Positions 1-8,676 of a stretch of 64,000 nucleotides of DNA are shown here, piece by piece; position 1 is the first letter of the stretch; each line of letters starts with the position of its first letter. This DNA comes from Niabella pedocola. Lineage in GTDB: Bacteria > Bacteroidota > Bacteroidia > Chitinophagales > Chitinophagaceae. The stretch spans positions 558,001 to 622,000 of the forward strand of contig NZ_JAJNEC010000004.1 in assembly GCF_021044425.1 (NCBI RefSeq), in the 5' to 3' direction. The translations under genes and the position numbers were made by a program. The notes under the pieces were generated by a model. The model saw only the letters and a list, made by a program, of their open reading frames with translations. It was not told the DNA's origin and ran no database searches.

Positions 1-536
1 ACATTGAAAAGTTGATAAATGAATAAAAACAGCAGGCTCACCAGGTAAGCCGCCAGGCCGCCACGCAGGAACTTCAATGCTTTTGTCATATGATTTTCCA
101 CCGTTTTTATCGACAGGTCCAGCTCCTCCGCCACCTCCCGGTAGCTCAGTCCCAATTGCCTGCACATATAAAAAACAGTGGCACATTTCTCCGGAAGGCG
201 ATTTAAAAGTCCCTGGATCTGCTCCTGCAATTCCTTTTGCTCCGCCTTATTGCCATGGTCGGCTTCCGTTCCCGTAACCCTTGCTGTATGCGCGTATACC
301 GCCTGCACCCCTTTGTGCTTTAGCTGGTTGAGGCATTCATTACGCACTGCCGTATACAGGTATGCTTTTACAGATGCCACCTGTATGGTATTGCGGGTTT
401 CCCAAAGCTTTATAAAAATATTCTGCAGAATGTCTTCTACATACACTTCCGATCTCAGTATGGAACAGGCATACCCGTACAATGCCTCATAATGAAGATC
501 AAAAACATGTTTATATTGAGCCTGGTCCAAAGCCAT
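1..536 (-). CDS. ECF-type RNA polymerase sigma-70 factor (3' end outside window)
   Basis: The minus-strand frame is open from the ATG at 536 to the left edge, about 178 codons without a stop, so the C-terminus lies outside the window. The translation has a sigma region 2 (HYEALYGYACSIL at residues 15-27, then EDILQNIFIKLWE) and a region 4 helix-turn-helix (LPEKCATVFYMCRQLGLSYREVAEEL, followed by SIKTVENHM). This is the pattern of the ECF sigma factors common in Bacteroidota. Such genes are usually followed by a FecR-type anti-sigma gene and a TonB receptor, which would lie off the left edge; that is inference. A promoter box lies nine bases before the ATG. The group and signal cannot be told from the sequence. 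Confidence 0.88.
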   Translation of the reverse strand, partial: MALDQAQYKHVFDLHYEALYGYACSILRSEVYVEDILQNIFIKLWETRNTIQVASVKAYLYTAVRNECLNQLKHKGVQAVYAHTARVTGTEADHGNKAEQKELQEQIQGLLNRLPEKCATVFYMCRQLGLSYREVAEELDLSIKTVENHMTKALKFLRGGLAAYLVSLLFLFIYQLFN

Positions 537-545
537 TCTAACCTG

Positions 546-553
546 CAAATATA
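546..553 (-). promoter_or_regulatory. -7 promoter box TATATTTG of the sigma factor gene
   Basis: On the minus strand this reads TATATTTG, a full match to the Bacteroidota -7 consensus TAnnTTTG. Nine bases separate it from the ATG at 536, so the predicted transcript has only a few untranslated bases. Confidence 0.55.
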
Positions 554-713
554 CTAGCGCTGTTACTGAATACAATCGAAAGAGCTTTTACCCCTATCCC
601 CCGAAAAAGATTTTTTTTCTTTTCCGGCCTTCCGGCTTCTAAACCCCACGTTAAAACCACCTGTCCATGCCATTCACCTGCTTTTTTTTAGCTATCTTTA
701 AAAAAATGTGCGC

Positions 714-2291
714 ATGAAGAAGATTTTTACGCTGGTGCTTATCCTTGTTGTCACCGTTGGTTTTGCCCAGGATGGTTACTGGCAGCAACACCTCAAATAT
801 GATATGCAGGTAACCCTGAATGACAAAACCCGCTCCTTAACCGGCAAACAGGCGATCCAATATAAAAACAATTCCCCTGAAACGCTCGATTTTATCTGGT
901 TCCATATCTGGCCCAATGCCTATAAAAACGACTCTACGGCTTTATTTAAACAGATCCGGAGCGATCTTTCGCGAACGGAGAAGCTGGAGGCCGTAACTTA
1001 CGGTTCTATTGATGGCCTGAACTTTAAAGTGGATGGCAAACCGGCCAAAACAGCGCCGCATTCCAACCCTCAATACATCGACATTATAAAGGTATTGCTG
1101 CCCGAGCCGTTAAAACCCGGCGCCACGGCTACTATTACCACCGATTTCAACGTAAAGCTGCCTTCCTATTTTTCGAGATCCGGCTTTGCCGACGGGGAGT
1201 TCATGATCTGCCAGTGGTATCCCAAACCCGCAGTATATGATAAAAACGGATGGCACGAGTTTCCCTACCTGGATATGGGTGAGTTTTATAGCGAATATGC
1301 CGATTACCAGGTTAAAATAACACTGCCTGCGGATTATGTGGTAGGCTCTACGGGCGTTTTACAGGATAAGGAAGAACTGGAGCGGTATAAGTCGATCGGG
1401 GCCATGAATGCTGCCGGCCGCAATGCCCCGCCTAAACTTTACAAACCGGCAAAAGCAGGTTTGAAAACGCTCACCTATACGGCGGAAAATGTACCGGATT
1501 TTGCGTGGTTTGCTGAAAAAGGACTGGTTATCCAATATGACACCATACAGCTAAAGAATAAAACGGTGGATGCCTTTACCTATTACCATAACCAGCCGGG
1601 TACGTTGTGGAATAACAGTATCGACTATGTAAAAGACGCGGTACAGCACTACAGCAAATGGATCGGCGAATACCAGTACCCCACCGTACAGGCTTTTGAA
1701 GGCCCCAAAAATAATTCCAGCGGGGGTATGGAATATCCGATGATCACTTTAATTACCTGTCCCGATGCCACCAAGGAATACCTGGACGGCGTGATCGCCC
1801 ATGAAGTAGGGCATAACTGGTTTATGAGTATGCTGGGTTCTAACGAACGGGCACATACCTGGCAGGATGAAGGATTAAATACCTATTACCAGTTCCGGTA
1901 CGAAGCGGAAAAATACCGGTACAATTCGGTGGCCCGGGAATCGATTCCTGAAGAGGTCAAAAAACTGCCCGCAAAGGAGTTCCAGGAACGCCTCTATTTT
2001 GCGCTTTCGCAAATCCCCATGCAAAGCATGATTGAGCAGCCCGCTGCCGATTTTAAAACCTCCGAGGATTACGGATTGGTTTCTTATATCAAAACCTCCA
2101 TCTGGATGTACCTGCTGGAGCGCCAGTTTGGCCAGGATAAAATAGACCAGGCCTTCCGCGATTATTTTAACACCTGGGATAATAAACATCCGCAGCCGGA
2201 AGACATGAAAGCTTCTTTTGAAAAGAGCCTGGGTACCAGCATGGACCGCTTTTTTGCACTTTTAAAAAAACAGGGTTCCCTTACTCAATAA
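714..2291 (+). CDS. M1 family metallopeptidase, secreted
   Basis: A zinc aminopeptidase of the gluzincin M1 family. The zinc motif HEVGH is at about residues 363-367, and the third ligand Glu follows in WQDEGLNTYYQ about 20 residues later. The exopeptidase motif is present as GGMEYP, a variant of GxMEN. The N-terminus MKKIFTLVLILVVTVGFAQ is a signal peptide, so the enzyme should act outside the cytoplasm, trimming peptides. I chose the ATG at 714; the frame also has a GTG at 708 two codons earlier. At about 525 residues it is shorter than full-length M1 enzymes and probably lacks the last helical domain. A TATCTTTA box at 693-700 is a plausible promoter. Confidence 0.88.
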   Translation: MKKIFTLVLILVVTVGFAQDGYWQQHLKYDMQVTLNDKTRSLTGKQAIQYKNNSPETLDFIWFHIWPNAYKNDSTALFKQIRSDLSRTEKLEAVTYGSIDGLNFKVDGKPAKTAPHSNPQYIDIIKVLLPEPLKPGATATITTDFNVKLPSYFSRSGFADGEFMICQWYPKPAVYDKNGWHEFPYLDMGEFYSEYADYQVKITLPADYVVGSTGVLQDKEELERYKSIGAMNAAGRNAPPKLYKPAKAGLKTLTYTAENVPDFAWFAEKGLVIQYDTIQLKNKTVDAFTYYHNQPGTLWNNSIDYVKDAVQHYSKWIGEYQYPTVQAFEGPKNNSSGGMEYPMITLITCPDATKEYLDGVIAHEVGHNWFMSMLGSNERAHTWQDEGLNTYYQFRYEAEKYRYNSVARESIPEEVKKLPAKEFQERLYFALSQIPMQSMIEQPAADFKTSEDYGLVSYIKTSIWMYLLERQFGQDKIDQAFRDYFNTWDNKHPQPEDMKASFEKSLGTSMDRFFALLKKQGSLTQ

Positions 2292-2299
2292 CTATTTGT

Positions 2300-3085
2300 A
2301 TGCAAATTTCTTTAAACGGTAAAAAAGCACTGGTAGGCGCCAGCAGCAGTGGGTTGGGAAAAGCGATCGCCCTGCAGCTGGCAGCATCCGGTGCCACGGT
2401 AACCCTGTTGGCCCGTAACGAAGCGGTACTGCAGGAACTGGCAGCCACATTGCCGCGTCCCGGGCAGCAGGAGCATCAATACCTTGTGGCGGATTTTTCA
2501 GACATCGACGCCTACAAACAAAAGATGGACGATTATTTTGCCGCCAACCAGGCCGACATACTGGTAAATAATACCAGCGGTCCCAGCGCAGGCACGGCAC
2601 TGGAAAAAAAAGACGCCGACTATGTAACCGCATTCAACCTGTTGTTCCGCACCGTTCAATACACCACTGAAAAGGCATTACCGCATATGATCGCTAACCG
2701 GTTCGGGCGCATCATTAACCTTACTTCCCGGTCGGTAAAAGAGCCCATTGAGGCGCTGGCCTTGTCCAATACCATCCGCTCAGCTGTGGTTACCTGGGGT
2801 AAAACCCTGGCCACGCAGGTGGCAAAAGACAATATCACCGTAAACAACATTCTTACCGGAAATTTTGAAACCGACCGTATCCTGGAACTTTATGAACGGG
2901 AAGCTGCGGCCAAAGGATTGCCACTGGAGACCTACAAGGCGCAGGCCCTGGAAACCATCCCGATGAAGCGTTTGGGCCAACCCGAAGAAATGGGGAACCT
3001 GGTCACCTTCCTGGCTTCAGCGCAGGCCGCTTATATTACCGGAACCAATATTGCCATCGACGGGGGATTGATTAAAAGTGTATAA
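2300..3085 (+). CDS. SDR family oxidoreductase, atypical active site
   Basis: A 261-residue short-chain dehydrogenase/reductase resembling 3-oxoacyl-ACP reductases. The glycine-rich cofactor loop is GASSSGLGKA near residues 13-22, a variant of TGxxxGxG. The NNTSGP motif after strand 4 stands in for NNAG, and the C-terminus has the usual ITGTNIAIDGGL. The catalytic Tyr-x-x-x-Lys is absent: after NLTSRS, where YxxxK is expected, the sequence reads LALSNTIRSAVV. This matches a known BKR-like SDR subgroup with an imperfect catalytic tetrad, so the substrate and even catalytic competence are uncertain. It starts 8 bp after the M1 peptidase stop and is probably co-transcribed with it. Confidence 0.85.
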   Translation: MQISLNGKKALVGASSSGLGKAIALQLAASGATVTLLARNEAVLQELAATLPRPGQQEHQYLVADFSDIDAYKQKMDDYFAANQADILVNNTSGPSAGTALEKKDADYVTAFNLLFRTVQYTTEKALPHMIANRFGRIINLTSRSVKEPIEALALSNTIRSAVVTWGKTLATQVAKDNITVNNILTGNFETDRILELYEREAAAKGLPLETYKAQALETIPMKRLGQPEEMGNLVTFLASAQAAYITGTNIAIDGGLIKSV

Positions 3086-3120
3086 GATTTCCGGGGTTCG
3101 CACGCAACGTTAACTTGCCC

Positions 3121-3155
3121 CCTGAAACGTGCAACTTGAAACCTGAAACCTTACC
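3121..3155. repeat. Degenerate 7-bp tandem repeat array (CCTGAAA type)
   Basis: Five units in strict 7-base register: CCTGAAA, CGTGCAA, CTTGAAA, CCTGAAA, CCTTACC. The last unit runs into the TACCTTTG promoter box of the ABC-F gene. Confidence 0.6.
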
Positions 3156-3159
3156 TTTG
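3152..3159 (+). promoter_or_regulatory. -7 promoter box TACCTTTG, leaderless start of the ABC-F gene
   Basis: A full TAnnTTTG match whose G is four bases before the ATG at 3164. Initiation at the usual distance would place the transcript start at or next to the start codon, so the mRNA is probably leaderless. Confidence 0.55.
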
Positions 3160-3163
3160 CCGG

Positions 3164-5044
3164 ATGCATTATGTTTCTGCGGAAGGATTAGGAAAAAGTT
3201 ACGGGATCCAGCCCCTGTTTTCAAACATTTCGTTCCATATCGAGGAAGGTGATAAAGTGGCCATCGTGGCCCGCAACGGCACGGGCAAGTCTACCTTGTT
3301 GAAAATCCTGGCCGGAAAGGAAACACCCGATAACGGCAAATTGTGGATCCACAAAGATGTGGAAGTGATCCTTTTTGAACAGGAACCCGACCTGGAAGAC
3401 GAACTTACCGTTTCCGACAATATTTTTTTCCATGATCATCCTACGGTAGCAGCGATACGGGAGTACGAACTCGCCAGTGAAAGCGGCAATGCAGATCGTA
3501 TCGGCCAGGCGCTGGTGCGGATGGATGAACTGAATGCCTGGGATTTTGACTCCCGGGTGAAACAGATCTTTGGCAAACTCAATATCCACCACCTGGATCA
3601 GAAAGTAAAAACCCTGAGCGGCGGTCAGAAAAAAAGAGTGGCCCTGGCCCGGACGCTGATCGACATTGGCTTTGAGCACAAACACGTACTGCTGATTATG
3701 GATGAGCCTACCAACCATCTTGATGTGGGAATGGTGGAATGGCTGGAGCATTTTCTGGGAAAGGAAAATGTAACGCTGGTACTGGTTACCCACGATCGCT
3801 ATTTCCTGGATGCGGTTTGCAATGAAATATGGGAAATTGAAGGCGGTGAATTATTTGTGCACCGGGGCGACTATGAATACTATCTCGATAAAAAAGCACA
3901 ACGGCTTGAGAACCTGAACGCTTCTATTGATAAAGCCAAAAACCTTTACCGCCGGGAACTGGAATGGATGCGCAAACAGCCGAAGGCCCGTACCACCAAA
4001 TCAAAAAGCCGCGAAGATAACTTCTACAACATCGAAAAAACGGCAAAACAGCAGGTAACCGACGACCAGGTGCAGCTACAGATGAAAATGAACCGGCTGG
4101 GGGGAAAGATCATCGAGCTAAAAAAAGTATATAAATCCTTTGGAGACAAAAAAATACTCGACGGGTTTGACTACACCTTTAAAAAGGGCGAACGCGTAGG
4201 CGTGATCGGGAAGAACGGGGCAGGAAAATCAACGTTTATCAATATCCTGCAGGGTATGGAATCTGCAGACAGCGGAAAGATCAATGTGGGTGATACCGTT
4301 GTGTTTGGTAATTATTCGCAGCAGGGCCTTATATTAAAAGAAGATGTACGGGTGATCGAGTTTGTAAAAAACATCGCAGAAAATTTTCCGCTGGCTGATG
4401 GAAGCACGCTTAGTGCCTCCCAGTTTCTTCAGTTATTTCTTTTCGACCCAGATAAACAATACACCTATGTGAGCAAATTAAGCGGTGGTGAAAAAAGACG
4501 GCTGCATTTGCTCTCCATCCTCTTCCGCAATCCCAATTTCCTGATCCTGGATGAGCCCACGAACGACCTGGACCTTCCTACCCTTTCCGTACTCGAAAAC
4601 TTCCTGAGTGAGTACCCGGGTTGCCTCCTGATTGTTTCGCACGACCGGTATTTTATGGACCGCCTGGTAGACCACCTGTTTGTTTTTGAAGGAGACGGGG
4701 TCATTACGGATTTCCCCGGGAACTACACACAATACCGCTTACAGGAAAAGCAGCAACCGGCGCCGGCGCCGCTTCCCGCCAAGGAATCTGCTGCCCCGGC
4801 AGCCGCTACTCAAAAGCCCGCCGGGAAAAAAGTGTCCTTCAAGGAAAAAAGGGAATATGAACTGCTGGAAAAAGAAATTGCGGCACTCACTTCCGAAAAG
4901 GAATCCATTACAGCCCAGCTATCCGGCGGCAGTTCTAATTTTGAAGAACTGGAATCGCTGTCCCGCAGGATCGGTGAAATTACCCAACTATTAGACGAAA
5001 AAGAAATGCGCTGGCTGGAGCTGAGTGAATTGATTGATGGGTGA
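3164..5044 (+). CDS. ABC-F family ATP-binding cassette protein
   Basis: A soluble protein of 626 residues with two ATPase cassettes and no membrane segments. Cassette 1 has Walker A ARNGTGKST (36-44), signature LSGGQKKR (about 150) and Walker B LLIMDEPTNHLD (about 180). Cassette 2 has GKNGAGKST (about 350), LSGGEKRR (about 438) and LILDEPTNDLD (about 462). The inter-domain linker is rich in charged residues. After a Pro/Ala-rich spacer, a C-terminal coiled coil resembles Uup. ABC-F proteins act on ribosomes or, for Uup, in DNA branch handling and ribosome assembly. The Uup-like tail favours a housekeeping role over antibiotic resistance, but this is inference. Confidence 0.92.
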   Translation: MHYVSAEGLGKSYGIQPLFSNISFHIEEGDKVAIVARNGTGKSTLLKILAGKETPDNGKLWIHKDVEVILFEQEPDLEDELTVSDNIFFHDHPTVAAIREYELASESGNADRIGQALVRMDELNAWDFDSRVKQIFGKLNIHHLDQKVKTLSGGQKKRVALARTLIDIGFEHKHVLLIMDEPTNHLDVGMVEWLEHFLGKENVTLVLVTHDRYFLDAVCNEIWEIEGGELFVHRGDYEYYLDKKAQRLENLNASIDKAKNLYRRELEWMRKQPKARTTKSKSREDNFYNIEKTAKQQVTDDQVQLQMKMNRLGGKIIELKKVYKSFGDKKILDGFDYTFKKGERVGVIGKNGAGKSTFINILQGMESADSGKINVGDTVVFGNYSQQGLILKEDVRVIEFVKNIAENFPLADGSTLSASQFLQLFLFDPDKQYTYVSKLSGGEKRRLHLLSILFRNPNFLILDEPTNDLDLPTLSVLENFLSEYPGCLLIVSHDRYFMDRLVDHLFVFEGDGVITDFPGNYTQYRLQEKQQPAPAPLPAKESAAPAAATQKPAGKKVSFKEKREYELLEKEIAALTSEKESITAQLSGGSSNFEELESLSRRIGEITQLLDEKEMRWLELSELIDG

Positions 5045-5057
5045 GAGCGGTGTTCTG

Positions 5058-5092
5058 GGTTTCAGGTTTCAAGTTTCAGGTTACGTTTCAGG
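5058..5092. repeat. Degenerate 7-bp tandem repeat array (GGTTTCA type)
   Basis: Units GGTTTCA, GGTTTCA, AGTTTCA, GGTTACG, TTTCAGG follow the stop codon of the ABC-F gene. The unit is close to the reverse complement of the CCTGAAA array on the other side of the same gene, so inverted copies flank it. Confidence 0.55.
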
Positions 5093-5196
5093 TCGGATGT
5101 GTATTTGCATGCCGGAGTTTTGATGCGCTGTGCTTCTTACCACCCGCCAGGCCAGCATCTGTATACCGTTTTTTCAGGCCGCACAGTGCCGGTTGA

Positions 5197-5667
5197 TTAT
5201 AAGGGTAGTCGCATCTCCAGCAAATTGGCACGGAAGCCGATTTTTTGGTAGGATCTTTTTGCGGCTTCATTTTCCTCGTAAACATCCAGGCGCGCCTCGG
5301 TTAGCCCTTGCCCTTTAGCCCATTCAAGCAGCTTTTGTATGATGCGTTGATTTACTCCCATACCCCGGAAAGCCGGCTTTACATACATAAACCCCAGGTA
5401 AGCATATTCCTGGTATTGCTGATAGGGTTTTGCCGGTACTATTTTTGCATAACCGGAACCGATGATTTCGTTTCCTGTAACGGCAAGTAGCACGGTGGCC
5501 GCCGGCGACCGGATCAATTCAAGAAGATCATAATAATGAATGATGCCCGCTTTTAAAGAATCATCAAACGGCCGCTCGGCCTCTATGATCTTTTGCTCAA
5601 ATTCCAAAAGCGTTTCCATATCCGTTGCTGTTGCCGCTCTTATAAAAAGGTCCCTGCCTAAAATCAT
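5197..5667 (-). CDS. GNAT family N-acetyltransferase
   Basis: A complete 156-residue GNAT acetyltransferase. The acetyl-CoA pyrophosphate loop is in the segment YVKPAFRGMGVNQRII (the R/Q-x-x-G-x-G/A variant RGMGVN), followed by LLEWAKGQGL and the C-terminal strand EENEAAKRSYQKIGFRA typical of motif B. The substrate cannot be deduced. It stands alone, convergent with the ABC-F gene and followed by nothing obviously linked. Start chosen at 5667. Confidence 0.85.
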   Translation of the reverse strand: MILGRDLFIRAATATDMETLLEFEQKIIEAERPFDDSLKAGIIHYYDLLELIRSPAATVLLAVTGNEIIGSGYAKIVPAKPYQQYQEYAYLGFMYVKPAFRGMGVNQRIIQKLLEWAKGQGLTEARLDVYEENEAAKRSYQKIGFRANLLEMRLPL

Positions 5668-5781
5668 TGTTTCTTATTTACAAGTGTTCGTATCATTTTT
5701 TGTTGGTTTTTCATATGCTATCAATGATGACCATTTCTATTCATCAATGTAATGCCCTTTGTTCCTGCTTCAACTTCATAT

Positions 5782-8472
5782 TTACCGGGCCCTGCTATTT
5801 TCATTTTCCAGGGATGAACTCCTGCTTCGCGGACCTTTCATTGAACCATTCGTAAACCTGTAAGTAAAGTTAAGCCGCAGCTGGCGTGATTCATAATATC
5901 CGTAATTTCTTAAATAAAACCCCTCATATTGCTGCACAGACCTCAACTGATTTCCCTTATAAATATCTGTAGCCACCAGTCTTATTGTGGCTTTTTCATT
6001 CATCAGCTTTTGTTGAAGGCCGATATCAACCTGGCTATTTCCGCGGGCTATTTCATTTGCCCCGATCAGCCTTTTGCTGTTAAAAAATCCAGAAACTTCT
6101 GCTGTAAGTTTGGAAGACAGTTTAAATGTCTGTTGCAGATTCATCCGCGCAGCCATTTGTTTCAGATTGAAATTTCTGAACTGGTCGAACGCTACGATGT
6201 TATGAACCTGGTAAACCGTGCTGTTAAAGTTTAGCTCCCACCATTTATTCACCGCTTTGTTTTGCGTGAGGGACAGCGCCATATTTTTTTGAACCCCCAG
6301 ATTTAACGGTCTGAAAATAACTACCGAACTACCGGGAATACCATCATTTACCCGGGCACTGTATTGGTCGGTATAAGCATAGGTAAGTCCAACAATGGTT
6401 GCGCTTTTATACACATATTGCAGGGTTGCCCTGTGTGTCATTTGAGGAAGGAGCCCGGGATTTCCCTGCCAGTACGAAACATCATCCAACAAATAAACAA
6501 ACGGGTTCAGATCCGGGTAAGCAGGACGATCAATGCGCCTGGAATACGCAAGAGAGACTCCGGAGTTTTTATTTGCCTTAACCGATACACTAAAGGAGGG
6601 GAAGAAATCGGTATAATTTCTCGGGGTCTTCTCTTCCTTTTCAATATCATTGAGCTGATAGTTTAATACTCCGCCGGACATCGTATTTTCCATGCGCACG
6701 CCCGCCTGAAAATCCCATTTGCCGAGTGTCTTTTTATAATTGATATAGGCCGCGGTAACCCGCTCCGTATATTTAAAAGTACTGGTTCTCTGGTCATCCA
6801 CACTATCGCCGGTTGGCAACTGGTGATAAAACTGCGCATCATTATCAGATACAATATTTGCATATTTGGCCCCGGTCTCAAATTTCCCCTTAAACAGGTT
6901 TGTCGCATAATCGAACCGGAATCCTTTAAGATCCATATCAATATCATTTAACGAGCGATAAAGATTTTTCCGTACAACACTGTTTTGTTGGGAATAAATA
7001 TTTGATTGCCGGTTAGCATTCCCCTTATCAAATGTACCGTAATCCAGATCGAAATTAACGGTACGCCCCAGGGAATCTTCATATTTATAATTTACATTGG
7101 CCGTATACCGCATGGTTTTTTGATAGTAATAGTCGTTTTCGGCGTTCAAAACCTGGTCAACTGCGGTAGCCGTTCCATGGCCGATATTTGTTTTGGTTTG
7201 GGTTAGCCCTCCTCCAAAAATTGAGGAGGCATTCAATAATATACCTACAGTGTTCTTTTTGTTGATTTCATAGTCGCCTCCCAAACGGAGTCCCATATTC
7301 ATGCGTTTATCGGTATCATCCGTATGACTGTCAAACAAATTCCCTTCCTGGATCCGGTATGAATCGTAGACATAGGTCCGGTATCCTAAAAAATGATTAT
7401 AGCTACCAAATATATTAACCTGTTTTTTTCTATAATTAAATGAAAGGTCCTGAACATGTTTTAATGTGGCGCCGTAGTTAAGTCCACTGGTTAATGTTCC
7501 GTTGAAACCTCTGATTTTTGATTTCGTGGTCTTGATATTGATCATACCCGCTGCACCGGATGCATCATACTTTGCATCCGGGCTATTGATCATTTCGAAA
7601 GATTTAATACCGGACGACGGCATAGATTTCAGAAGGTCGATCAATGCTGCCCCCGACAGATAGGTTTGCTTGCCATCGATCAAAATAATTACACCCGCTT
7701 TACCATTTAACAATATCGTTCTATCGTTGTCAATATAAACGCCGGGTGCCTTTTTCAACGCCTCAAATGCGCTGACCCCCTGGGCATCGATGCTTTTTGC
7801 TACGTTGTAAACAATAGCGTTCGGTTCAACGGTTATCAGTGCTGCTTCATTTTTAACAACCACTTCCTGTAAGGTTTGGGGCAACAACGCCAGCGCTATC
7901 GTTCCGAAATCTTTATTCTGGAGCGCGAATGATGCGGATCTAAAGTCTTTATATCCCGAATAAGACACTTCTAACACATACCTCCCGGCAACAGCGTAAG
8001 GCAGCTTAAATTGCCCCAGGCTATCAGTATGCGTCTGGAACACGCTTTTATCATTCCCGTCCTTTAAGGCAATATTCGCAAATGGCAATCCAGCCTTTTT
8101 CTCATTTACAACCCTTCCCTGTAACACCTTATCCGTAAGCCGGATCTTAGAGGCAGCGGCCAGTTCAATCAGGCCAAAGTCCTTATCGGCAGTGCCAGTC
8201 AATTCCAATTGATAATCGTTGTACCCGGAATACGATACAACCAAAATGGAGCCGAGCCCCAGTGAATCAGAAAAATTAAAATACCCGAAGCGGTCAGTGG
8301 AAGCATTTAAAACAGCCGTACCATCCTTATTTAGAACACGAATACCGGCCGCATGTACCGGGGCTTTATGCGCATCAACAATACGTCCTTTCAATTGCCT
8401 GATAACACCCTGGCAAAATGCGTCGGCACTGTTAAGGAAAGACAATAAGAGCAAAGCAGCTATTTTTTTCAT
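5782..8472 (-). CDS. TonB-dependent outer-membrane beta-barrel receptor
   Basis: An 896-residue protein with signal peptide MKKIAALLLLSFLNSADAFCQ. Two carboxypeptidase-regulatory-like (CarboxypepD_reg) repeats follow at roughly 25-110 and 115-200, then a plug (QEVVVKNEAALITVEPNAIVYNV, VSAFEALKKAPGVYID), and a beta-barrel of the OMP_b-brl_3 kind rich in Tyr/Asn strands (for example RRIDRPAYPDLNPFVYLLDD). No SusD partner lies beside it, which separates it from SusC/SusD glycan uptake pairs; members without SusD are often metal, siderophore or peptide receptors, but the ligand here is unknown. The C-terminus SMKGPRSRSSSLENENSRAR lies beyond the last strand and is unusually basic. Confidence 0.9.
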   Translation of the reverse strand: MKKIAALLLLSFLNSADAFCQGVIRQLKGRIVDAHKAPVHAAGIRVLNKDGTAVLNASTDRFGYFNFSDSLGLGSILVVSYSGYNDYQLELTGTADKDFGLIELAAASKIRLTDKVLQGRVVNEKKAGLPFANIALKDGNDKSVFQTHTDSLGQFKLPYAVAGRYVLEVSYSGYKDFRSASFALQNKDFGTIALALLPQTLQEVVVKNEAALITVEPNAIVYNVAKSIDAQGVSAFEALKKAPGVYIDNDRTILLNGKAGVIILIDGKQTYLSGAALIDLLKSMPSSGIKSFEMINSPDAKYDASGAAGMINIKTTKSKIRGFNGTLTSGLNYGATLKHVQDLSFNYRKKQVNIFGSYNHFLGYRTYVYDSYRIQEGNLFDSHTDDTDKRMNMGLRLGGDYEINKKNTVGILLNASSIFGGGLTQTKTNIGHGTATAVDQVLNAENDYYYQKTMRYTANVNYKYEDSLGRTVNFDLDYGTFDKGNANRQSNIYSQQNSVVRKNLYRSLNDIDMDLKGFRFDYATNLFKGKFETGAKYANIVSDNDAQFYHQLPTGDSVDDQRTSTFKYTERVTAAYINYKKTLGKWDFQAGVRMENTMSGGVLNYQLNDIEKEEKTPRNYTDFFPSFSVSVKANKNSGVSLAYSRRIDRPAYPDLNPFVYLLDDVSYWQGNPGLLPQMTHRATLQYVYKSATIVGLTYAYTDQYSARVNDGIPGSSVVIFRPLNLGVQKNMALSLTQNKAVNKWWELNFNSTVYQVHNIVAFDQFRNFNLKQMAARMNLQQTFKLSSKLTAEVSGFFNSKRLIGANEIARGNSQVDIGLQQKLMNEKATIRLVATDIYKGNQLRSVQQYEGFYLRNYGYYESRQLRLNFTYRFTNGSMKGPRSRSSSLENENSRAR

Positions 8473-8676
8473 GTTTTCTTATCAGTTAGAACAGGTCATT
8501 CAGGACGGCCCGGATGTCATATGATGAACCCGAAACATTTCTTTTTCCATACCCATTCCGGGTTGTCTATTTTTATCCGTATGCCGGATTGCCGGCAGCA
8601 GCCGTCTTTTGGCTGTAACAGCGGAACAACGGACCTTTTAAGATATGCGTTCCTTCCTATATTGAAAAATCATTCA

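Noticed and set aside
5929..7206. Plus-strand open frames inside the TonB receptor gene
   Set aside because: Antisense shadows of the receptor with no recognisable protein features.
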